Below are positions 18,676-26,729 of a DNA stretch of 64,000 bases, one piece after another. Source of the stretch: Tomitella biformata AHU 1821 (lineage in GTDB: Bacteria > Actinomycetota > Actinomycetes > Mycobacteriales > Mycobacteriaceae). The DNA lies in contig NZ_BAVQ01000027.1 in assembly GCF_000524475.1 (NCBI RefSeq), positions 1 to 64,000 of the forward strand, in the 5' to 3' direction. The notes beneath the pieces are model-generated. The model made no database searches and was not told the origin of the DNA. It saw nothing but the letters and a program-made list of their open reading frames with translations. The translations under genes and the position numbers were made by a program. Numbering within the stretch: the first letter of the stretch is position 1; every line of letters starts with the position of its first letter.

Positions 18676-20382
18676 GTGAGCATTCCGTCCATCCCGGGAT
18701 ACTTCAATAGGTCATCCTCCGACTCACTCGACTCGCTCTGGATAAGACCGCCGGGCAATTATCCAGAAGCCCTGTGGCCTCACGACGACCTTAGTGCCAT
18801 CCAACCCAATCCAACAGAGTGGATAACAGTATGCGAACATTTTTACTCTGAGAAAAAACACGGAGGTCGCGGAGCAGTTCTTGTCGACTCTGATCGAGCC
18901 GCATATGCCATCGCCAAAACTAACTGGATCGGACGCTATCTGGGTGAGGTGTCAGTCTGGGATAGCGGAGGTTTTGACGATGGAATATCAATCGTTGAAG
19001 ATAATATTTCCGTACGATTTCTCGTCGAAGTGCAGTCTCCAGCCGGGAGCAGCCAGCCAGTGGTCTACATATGCCCATCATTTCTGTGGTACTGGGACGC
19101 CTACCCAACCGATAGTGGGTGGTCCTATCTTAATCGCGCAGGCCGAAGTCAAGAACTTGTTCGTTCTGATGTAAAGTCCGATGCATGGTCGATTGGTATT
19201 CGAGCACTAGAACTTCGGCAATTCCTATTTTCGTCAAATCAATCTGCAATAATTCAAGTCGATTACGTGTCCAGCTTGAATTCAGAAGATTTCGAGCGGT
19301 ATGATCAAGAATTTAAGAACGAATGGGCCCATTTCAATTGGTTTGCAACTCCGGAACATTCAATCCGAGAACGAGAGTCTCTATCCGGACTCATGGGACA
19401 ATACGTAATTTCCCCCCTGGATAATCATCGACGCCCTCGATCACAAGAAAGATCCGAAGAGCGAGACTATCCGGATTTCTGCTACGGGATAGATAGCAAA
19501 ACTGGACAGAAGCTGAAGCACACGTGTGATCCAGATAAGCTTGGCACATATTTCGATAAAGATCAGTCCCGTCTGCATTATCTCACAACTGTTCACTTCA
19601 CAAGAGACGTCCTTCAGCGCTATGCTTCTGAGCCAACAAAATACCGGCTGAGCGCGACTCGGCTCGAGTGCTTAAGCCTCTGGGGCCTAAGTCTTGGAAT
19701 TAATAGTGCGGGCCTAGTAGAGGTCTACTTGGGCGATATTGGCCGCGACCTTCCCTCTGACGAGTGGGGGCACTGGCTCTCCTGCAACGTAGCTCCTTCG
19801 GGCGCGATGGACGAAGGTAGGTTTCGTAGGGACTTCCTGAATCAATGGGCCAGCTCCAAAGATGTGATGGGAGATCTGCGCCGGGCTCGGATCCGCGCGA
19901 ATCACGCAACGCAAAAGTTCTTAAATACACCGATATGGCGGGATCTTACTGGAGGCATTGAGTCTGAATTTCAATCCTTAATAGGGCCGCTATCGGACGA
20001 TGAATCAAGCCTAAATATGCCGATCTTGACGCTGACTAAGTCAATGGTTGACTCAGTTAATCCCCGGCCACTGAAAAAGTTCCTCAACGGAGCTGATCCA
20101 AATGAAAAGTCACTGAGCTTACTCAAGAGATTTGGCGATAATCTCGGGGATAAGTCCGACTGCACTTCAATACTCCGCGCACTCCAAGGATTTCGAAGTG
20201 CAGGCGGCGTCGCTCATCTTTCAGGCTCAGGAAGTACCAAAGCAGCGAACAATCTTGGAATCGTCGGAATGACGACCCTGGAAGCGTTCGAATCAATCGT
20301 TATTAGGATTACAGCATGTTTGACGCTACTCGCTGATCTGATGGAAAAAGTTGCGGCCGTAAACAGTGATGGAGAGCCATGA
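18676..20382 (+). CDS. Unrecognised 568-aa defence-operon protein
   Basis: GTG start behind AAGGGGA, 10 bases after the methylase stop; the end overlaps the next ATG (ATGATG). I do not recognise a named family. Visible features are an aromatic-rich N-terminal half, a central block (YRLSATRLECLSLWG, then VEVYLGDIGRDLPSDEWGHW, then FRRDFLNQW) of a kind seen in uncharacterised phage-defence-associated proteins, and a helical C-terminus. The C-terminus contains R507, six residues, then H514 (RSAGGVAH), which fits the loose R-X4-6-H pattern of HEPN RNases, but nothing else proves that fold. The gene is AT-rich and forms a single compositional block with the 3' part of the methylase. It may be a specificity or effector subunit that travels with the methylase recognition domain. 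Confidence 0.65.
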   Translation: MSIPSIPGYFNRSSSDSLDSLWIRPPGNYPEALWPHDDLSAIQPNPTEWITVCEHFYSEKKHGGRGAVLVDSDRAAYAIAKTNWIGRYLGEVSVWDSGGFDDGISIVEDNISVRFLVEVQSPAGSSQPVVYICPSFLWYWDAYPTDSGWSYLNRAGRSQELVRSDVKSDAWSIGIRALELRQFLFSSNQSAIIQVDYVSSLNSEDFERYDQEFKNEWAHFNWFATPEHSIRERESLSGLMGQYVISPLDNHRRPRSQERSEERDYPDFCYGIDSKTGQKLKHTCDPDKLGTYFDKDQSRLHYLTTVHFTRDVLQRYASEPTKYRLSATRLECLSLWGLSLGINSAGLVEVYLGDIGRDLPSDEWGHWLSCNVAPSGAMDEGRFRRDFLNQWASSKDVMGDLRRARIRANHATQKFLNTPIWRDLTGGIESEFQSLIGPLSDDESSLNMPILTLTKSMVDSVNPRPLKKFLNGADPNEKSLSLLKRFGDNLGDKSDCTSILRALQGFRSAGGVAHLSGSGSTKAANNLGIVGMTTLEAFESIVIRITACLTLLADLMEKVAAVNSDGEP

Positions 20383-23300
20383 TGGGGGCGCTCCTGCCAA
20401 CCCTCCAGGCCGCACACCTTCGAGAGGGCCTGACCGACTACTTGGCGACGACCTTCGCTCTGACGGATCCTGATGCCCAGGGAACCTTGTCGGACTTCGT
20501 CGGTGATCCCGAGAATGGCATGTTCAAGGGCCCATATGTCCGCCTGCGCCTCCCGTTTGCACCGGCAGGCGGAAATTGGTCATCACATTTGGACTGGCGG
20601 CCCAGCGGCTTCTCTCCCTACGGGCACCAGGCAGAGGCCTTCAAGCGTCTATCTACCAAGACCCGCGACCGCCCTCAGCCGACGTTGATCACCACCGGCA
20701 CCGGCTCCGGCAAGACTGAGGCATTCCTCTACCCCATCCTCGATCACGTCCTGCGCGCAAAGAAGGCCGGCGTCACCGGCATGAAGGCGCTCATCCTCTA
20801 CCCAATGAATGCCCTCGCCAATGACCAAGCCGAACGGCTCGCGCGGCTGATCACCGAGCACCCGGAGCTGTCCGGAGTCTCCGCCGGCCTCTACACCGGC
20901 GAGCAAGCTAGCGGTGGCCGCACCCTCGTGTCCGAGGACGGCCTGATCACCGACCGCAAGCTCATGCACGATTCCCCCCCGGACATCCTGCTGACCAACT
21001 ACAAGATGCTTGACCACCTACTGCTCCACCCCGACCGCGCCGCCATGTGGCGGCTGTCCGCCGACTCCCTGCAATACGTGGTGCTCGATGAGTTCCACAC
21101 CTACGACGGAGCCCAGGGCACCGACGTCGCGATGCTTCTCCGTCGTCTCGGCCTGACCATCAAGTCCTATTGGCCCGCAGATTTCTCCGCCACGGCCGAG
21201 GACCGAGCCCGCCCGCTCGGGCGCATCACCCCCGTCGCTACGTCTGCCACCCTCGGATCCAAAGATGATCCCGTCGCAATGTTGGAGTTCGCCCGCACCG
21301 TATTCGGTGAGCGGTTCGACAAGACCGCTGTGATCGGCGAGACCCGTCTTACCCCTGCCGAATGGCGTGCCGACGGTGACGCGTCAATCAACCGCCTCTA
21401 CCGTCCTATCTCTCCCTCGGCGACGGACGCGGTGGCGCAGCTTGATGCCTTGGCCGAGGCCTCTGTGGGTAACGCGACGTTAACTGCCGCAGTGCTGGCG
21501 ACCATGTTCCAACGCGCCGACGACCTCGACAGCGACCCGCAGCTGACCGGCGCGGACATGCGAATCCTCTCGCCCATCGAGCAACTCAGTCTGCTCAAGG
21601 CCCACCCACTGGCAGTCAATATTGTTGATCTTGCTGTCCGCGCGGTCTCCATCGCTGACCTCGCCGATCGAGTGTTTCCCACCGGTCCGGGGCGGGATTC
21701 CGGCCGCACTCAGCTCGACCAGCAGCGCTTCCTCGACTACTTCTTCGCGGCGCTCTCGCACTTGCGTGCCGAGATTGGTCGCACGGCGCTGAATGTCGAT
21801 GTGCACCTGTGGATTCGCGAGCTCTCGCGCATCGACCGCGCCGTCGCGTCCATTACGTCCTATCGCTGGTCCGACGACGGGGTCGCCGCGGACGACGAGG
21901 AGAGTTATCTGCCGGCGATCTACTGCCGGCACTGCGGGCGCTCGGGATGGGGAGCGCGTCTGAGCCCCACCGGCAGCACGCTCGACGTCACCGACGACGC
22001 GATCCGCCGCGATCACGCCACGGGCGCATCGGGTTTCCGCGCCCTCATCTCCGCGCCCGCCGAGGCGCTGCTCAACCCCGCAGCCCTCACCAGCCCCATC
22101 GAGGGGCTGCGCTGGTTCCGCGTCTACGATCGTGAGTTCACCGACACTCCGCCCGCCGCAGACACCACCGAACAACTCGAGGGCAAGACCCTGCCGGTCC
22201 TCATCCTCACCGGCGAGGACGTCGAGAAGCATTCCCAGAACGACATGTGCCCAGCCTGCGGGGCCGATGACGGTATCCGGTTCCTCGGCAGCGCCGTCGC
22301 GACCCAGCTCTCGGTGACGCTGTCGAACCTGTTCGGCGACGCCGACCTCGACGCCGACGAGAAGAAGGCGCTGATGTTCACCGACAGCGTGCAGGACGCC
22401 GCGCACCGCGCGGGCTTCGTCCAAGCACGCTCACACAGCCTGAGCCTGCGCTCCGCACTGCGCAACACCATCGGCCCCGAGCCCATCCCCCTGCCCGAGC
22501 TGTGCCAGTCCGTCATCGCGCGCGCCGGCGAGGATCCCGTCCGCCGATACCAGCTGCTCGCCCCGGACATCGTCGACCGCGACGAGTTCTCCGCGTTCTG
22601 GCGCGCCGACGCCGCCGCCAGCCAGCGCAGGGCCGCGACCGCACGTGCCCTCAAGCAGCTGCAGTTCGACATCGACCTCGAGTTCGGACTCCAATCCCGC
22701 CTCGGCCGGACGCTCGAGCTGACCGGCAGCGTCACAGCGGAGGTCAACCTCGGCTCCGCAGAACGGTCCGCCCGGCTCGGATTAGCTGCTCTGAACGCGA
22801 CAGAGCATCAGATGACGTTCGACGCTCCCACTCCGTCGGCCATCGCCCATTGGGTCCGCGGTACCGTCGAGCGGGTCCGCACCCGCGGCGCGATCGCGCA
22901 CCCATGGCTGCAGACCTTCATCGAGAAGGACGCCAACCGCCGGTGGGTGTGGGGCGGGCGCCCCAAGGGTCAGGGCATGCCGGCCTTCCCGAAGGGCCGC
23001 CCCGCCCCAGCATTTCCCGCCGTCGGATCCCGCACCGTGCCGGAGGGCTTCGACGCGATCACCGCGCCGTCCTCCTGGTTCGCCCAATGGGCCTCCCAGT
23101 GCCTGAACGTCTCCCCCGTGGACGGCGGATTCCTCGCGAAGTCACTGTTCTCGGTGCTCGCCGAGCAGCGCGTGCTCTCGGCCATCATCACCGACACCGG
23201 GCTGACCGCCTACGCGCTGCCGCCCGCGGTGGTGCAGATCAGCGCGCCGACGCTGGAGAACCTGGCCGGCAAGCGGCACCTGTTGGTGTGCGATGTGTGC

Positions 23301-26300
23301 CAAACCCCCACACCCGGAACCAGTGTGGTGATCGACGAACTCGACGGCGCGCCCTGCATGCTTGTGCGCTGCCCCGGAACTCTGGCCCGGGCGGAGAAGA
23401 AGGAGAACTTCTACCGCAAGCTCTACGGCTCCTCGGAGATGAAGCGAGTGGTCGCCCGTGAGCACACGTCGCTGCTCGACGCGCAGACCCGGCTCGGTTA
23501 CGAAGCCTCCTTTAAGCGGGGCGGCAACACCGACCCCCAGGCCCCGAATGTCCTGGTGGCCACTCCCACTCTGGAGATGGGCATCGACATCGGAGACCTC
23601 TCCACGGTGATGCTCGGCTCGCTGCCGCGCACGGTCTCGTCATACCTGCAGCGAGTCGGGCGCGCCGGCCGACTCACCGGCAACTCCCTGGTCCTCGCGT
23701 TCGTGCGGGGCCGCGGCGAGCATCTGCCGAAGCTGTTCGATCCCATCTCCGTGATCCAGGGCGACGTCCGCCCGCCGGCCACGTACCTGACCGCGGAGGA
23801 GATCCTGCAGCGCCAGTACGTGGCACACATCGTCGATCAGCTCGCCCGCGACCCGCAGACCATCGCGCCGCGCGATGCCCGCGGGGTGCTCGGCAGCTTC
23901 GACGAGGGCACCTGGATGGCCCGTCTCCTCGAGCTCGCGGATACCCAGGCGTCCACGCTGCTCGACGGATTCCTCGACCAGTTCGACGCGGTCCTCGACG
24001 AAACGACTATCGACTCACTGCGGACCTGGGCCAGTCCGCAAGACGCCGATGAGCCGAGCGGGCTCGTCACCGACCTGCGCTCATCCGTGCACCGCTGGAA
24101 CCGCGACCTCGCCGAGCTCACGACCCGACGGACCACGGTGGAGGAGGCGATGCCGGAGTTCGAGAAGCGCGCGGACTCCCCCGCCGCCACCGACGACGAC
24201 AAACGCGACTACCGCGCGGCCAAGGGCAGCTTCAAACTGCTGGGCAAGCAGATCATCGACCTGACCTCCGACTACTGGATCTCGGTCCTGGAGCGCTACG
24301 GGGTTCTGCCCAACTACACGCTGCTCGACGATTCCGTCACCCTCGACGTCGGCGTCACCTGGATCGACCCGGACACGTTCGAGTTCCTCGGCGATTCCCT
24401 GAGCTACCAGCGCGGCTCGCGCGTCGCGCTGACGGAGCTTGCCCCCGGCGCGACCTTCTACGCGCAGGGCCTCGCCGTCAAGATCGACGCCGTCGACCTC
24501 GGGGCCGGCGAATCCAACATCCACACGTGGCAGATCTGCCCGCAGTGCGGCTGGATCGGCGCCCACACCGCCGGGGCGAATGCCGAGCCCGTCGCCGCTT
24601 GCCCCCGCTGCGGCACCACCGCCATCGCGGATGTCAGGCAAAGCCTGTCCGTAGTGGAGATGGAGCGCGTCTCCGCGGAGGTGCGCCGTGACGAGGCCAC
24701 CATCAGCGATTCCCGTGACGACCGGCAGCGACAGCAATTCACCGTGGCGATCGCCGCCGACATCGATCCCGCCAACGTAGGCCGTTCCTGGTTCGTGGAA
24801 GGCCGCGAGTTCGGTGCGGAGTACCTGCGCCGCATGGATATTCGCTGGCTCAACCTCGGCAAGGGGAATTCGCAGGGCAAGCAGCTGATGGTCGCCGGCC
24901 AAGAGTCGTCAACCGGGCTCTTCCGCGTCTGCGCGTCATGCGGGCAGCTGGACACCGCGGCCGGCACCAACAGCCGACACGAGCATCGGAGTTGGTGCCG
25001 CCACCGCAATTCCACCGCCGAACACGTGCGTGCCATTGCCCTAGCTCGCACCCTCCGCACGCAGGGCGTGCTCCTGCATCTGCCCCCCTCGATGGAATTC
25101 GACAGCTTCGCCCACCCGAGTTTGAGCGCCGCGGTGCTGCTGGGGCTACGCCAGGTGATCGGCGGATCCCCCGAGCACCTGGACGTCGCCACCATCAGCG
25201 ACGCGCTGCGGGCGCCGGAGCGTCGGGCATTGCTCATCCACGACACCGTGCCCGGCGGCACCGGATATCTCACCGAGTTCGCCGACCCGGCCAAGGTCTG
25301 GGCGGTGCTCGATGCCGCCCGCACCATCGTCCGCGAATGCCCCTGCCGGGAGGAGGCCCGCTTGGCCTGCCACCTGTGCCTGCTCCCCTTCGCTTCGCCG
25401 CACGAACTGGACAAGGTGTCCCGCAGATCCGCGCTGACCTACCTCAACGAGATCCTCGATGCCGGCGAGCATTCCGCTCCCAGCTTCGACGAGTGGATGG
25501 ACTCGATCACCGAGGAAGCACCGCCCGCCACGCCGGCCAGCGATGAGTCGTTCCTGGAGAAGGACTTCTACAATGCGTTTGTGGATCGGCTGCGTCTGAC
25601 CGGCGCCGCTGTCGTCGAGAAGCCTGGCACCTACGGGCCGTCCGCGACGATCACGGTGCACGGGCTGCGCACCCGCAAGTGGAAGCTCACGCCGCAGGTC
25701 TCCCTCGGCTTCGTCAAACCCGATTTCGTGCTCTCCACACCTGGACTGCCGGAGATCGCGGTCTTCGCCGACGGGCGCCGCTGGCACGCGTCGATGGAGA
25801 ACAACATCGTTCGCGAGGACGCCCAGAAACGCGCCGATCTCCGCACCGCCGGCTACCTCGTGTGGTCCTTCAGCTTCGACGACGTGCAGCGGTTCAAGAC
25901 CGGCGAGGACCAGCTGCCGGCATGGCTCGACCAGCAAGCCGCGGACGTGGTCGTGAAGAACTTCCACGTCCGCCCCGCACTGTTGAAACTGCTGTCCAAG
26001 GATCCCGTCACCCAGCTCCTGGAGTTCCTCACCGCCCCGGACCTTGAGGATTGGGAGAAGTTCAGCCGGTGGATGCCCTATCTCTTCGTGCGGGGGAACA
26101 ACCGCCAACGTTCACAGGTGGAGTCGGTGCTCGAATCCACTCTCGACTCCATGAACGGACTTCCTCCCTTCGCCTCCAGCGGCGCCGACATGTGCTGGTC
26201 GCTGACCCAGGGCCACATCACCGTCTCCGCGGGCACCGCACCCAACAGCGATCGCCGCGCCACCGCGGTACTAGCCCTCGATGATGACTCCGTAGCGCTC

Positions 26301-26729
26301 GAGTCTCACGATGGCAGGGACTGGAAGGAATGGCTCCGGCTGTCGAACTGGCTGGGGCTCAGCGGACAGCATCACATCACCACCCGTCAGCTGCTCGAGT
26401 CCGGCGTCGGGGCCCCGGTTCCCAAGCCCGCCGACCAGCCCGACGCGCTCTCCCCCGAGTGGCAGGCGCTGCTCGCAGAGACGGTCTCCGACGCCGAGCG
26501 CGACCTCATCCGCGCGCTTGCCGCGCTGACTCCGGCAGTGCCGCTCCCCAAGTTGGGCCTAGAGACCGATGGCGGCGAGGTCCTCGACCTCGCATGGGAA
26601 CATGCCAAGATCGGTGTGGCCTTCGCCAATAGTGACGGCGCGGACAATACGATGGCCGACGGATGGACACTCTGCGCGCCCGATGCGTCGCGGATTCTGG
26701 AACTACTGCAAGCGAATGGGGTGCTGTAA
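20379..26729 (+). CDS. Giant helicase / DUF1998 / PD-(D/E)XK fusion (DrmA-DrmB-like or DruE-like)
   Basis: A 2116-aa protein. Walker A TTGTGSGKT (105-113), LDEFH box with YDGAQGTDVAMLLRRL after it, VATSATL, and motif VI YLQRVGRAGRL near residue 1090. Cysteine pairs (CRHCG, CPACG, CPQCG...CPRCG, CASCG) are spread through 515-1520. A DUF1998-type region near 1565-1690 has HDTVPGGTGYL and a terminal CPCREEARLACHLC cluster. At about 1720-1835 lies a Vsr/DUF559-like nuclease fold: KPDFVL, then IAVFADGRRWHAS, then VREDAQKR...LRTAGYLVW. In DISARM the helicase (DrmA) and DUF1998 (DrmB) are separate, so this reads as a fusion with an added nuclease; DruE is an alternative comparison. It is coupled to both neighbours (ATGATG overlap upstream, TAAGTG junction downstream). 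Confidence 0.88.
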   Translation: MMGALLPTLQAAHLREGLTDYLATTFALTDPDAQGTLSDFVGDPENGMFKGPYVRLRLPFAPAGGNWSSHLDWRPSGFSPYGHQAEAFKRLSTKTRDRPQPTLITTGTGSGKTEAFLYPILDHVLRAKKAGVTGMKALILYPMNALANDQAERLARLITEHPELSGVSAGLYTGEQASGGRTLVSEDGLITDRKLMHDSPPDILLTNYKMLDHLLLHPDRAAMWRLSADSLQYVVLDEFHTYDGAQGTDVAMLLRRLGLTIKSYWPADFSATAEDRARPLGRITPVATSATLGSKDDPVAMLEFARTVFGERFDKTAVIGETRLTPAEWRADGDASINRLYRPISPSATDAVAQLDALAEASVGNATLTAAVLATMFQRADDLDSDPQLTGADMRILSPIEQLSLLKAHPLAVNIVDLAVRAVSIADLADRVFPTGPGRDSGRTQLDQQRFLDYFFAALSHLRAEIGRTALNVDVHLWIRELSRIDRAVASITSYRWSDDGVAADDEESYLPAIYCRHCGRSGWGARLSPTGSTLDVTDDAIRRDHATGASGFRALISAPAEALLNPAALTSPIEGLRWFRVYDREFTDTPPAADTTEQLEGKTLPVLILTGEDVEKHSQNDMCPACGADDGIRFLGSAVATQLSVTLSNLFGDADLDADEKKALMFTDSVQDAAHRAGFVQARSHSLSLRSALRNTIGPEPIPLPELCQSVIARAGEDPVRRYQLLAPDIVDRDEFSAFWRADAAASQRRAATARALKQLQFDIDLEFGLQSRLGRTLELTGSVTAEVNLGSAERSARLGLAALNATEHQMTFDAPTPSAIAHWVRGTVERVRTRGAIAHPWLQTFIEKDANRRWVWGGRPKGQGMPAFPKGRPAPAFPAVGSRTVPEGFDAITAPSSWFAQWASQCLNVSPVDGGFLAKSLFSVLAEQRVLSAIITDTGLTAYALPPAVVQISAPTLENLAGKRHLLVCDVCQTPTPGTSVVIDELDGAPCMLVRCPGTLARAEKKENFYRKLYGSSEMKRVVAREHTSLLDAQTRLGYEASFKRGGNTDPQAPNVLVATPTLEMGIDIGDLSTVMLGSLPRTVSSYLQRVGRAGRLTGNSLVLAFVRGRGEHLPKLFDPISVIQGDVRPPATYLTAEEILQRQYVAHIVDQLARDPQTIAPRDARGVLGSFDEGTWMARLLELADTQASTLLDGFLDQFDAVLDETTIDSLRTWASPQDADEPSGLVTDLRSSVHRWNRDLAELTTRRTTVEEAMPEFEKRADSPAATDDDKRDYRAAKGSFKLLGKQIIDLTSDYWISVLERYGVLPNYTLLDDSVTLDVGVTWIDPDTFEFLGDSLSYQRGSRVALTELAPGATFYAQGLAVKIDAVDLGAGESNIHTWQICPQCGWIGAHTAGANAEPVAACPRCGTTAIADVRQSLSVVEMERVSAEVRRDEATISDSRDDRQRQQFTVAIAADIDPANVGRSWFVEGREFGAEYLRRMDIRWLNLGKGNSQGKQLMVAGQESSTGLFRVCASCGQLDTAAGTNSRHEHRSWCRHRNSTAEHVRAIALARTLRTQGVLLHLPPSMEFDSFAHPSLSAAVLLGLRQVIGGSPEHLDVATISDALRAPERRALLIHDTVPGGTGYLTEFADPAKVWAVLDAARTIVRECPCREEARLACHLCLLPFASPHELDKVSRRSALTYLNEILDAGEHSAPSFDEWMDSITEEAPPATPASDESFLEKDFYNAFVDRLRLTGAAVVEKPGTYGPSATITVHGLRTRKWKLTPQVSLGFVKPDFVLSTPGLPEIAVFADGRRWHASMENNIVREDAQKRADLRTAGYLVWSFSFDDVQRFKTGEDQLPAWLDQQAADVVVKNFHVRPALLKLLSKDPVTQLLEFLTAPDLEDWEKFSRWMPYLFVRGNNRQRSQVESVLESTLDSMNGLPPFASSGADMCWSLTQGHITVSAGTAPNSDRRATAVLALDDDSVALESHDGRDWKEWLRLSNWLGLSGQHHITTRQLLESGVGAPVPKPADQPDALSPEWQALLAETVSDAERDLIRALAALTPAVPLPKLGLETDGGEVLDLAWEHAKIGVAFANSDGADNTMADGWTLCAPDASRILELLQANGVL

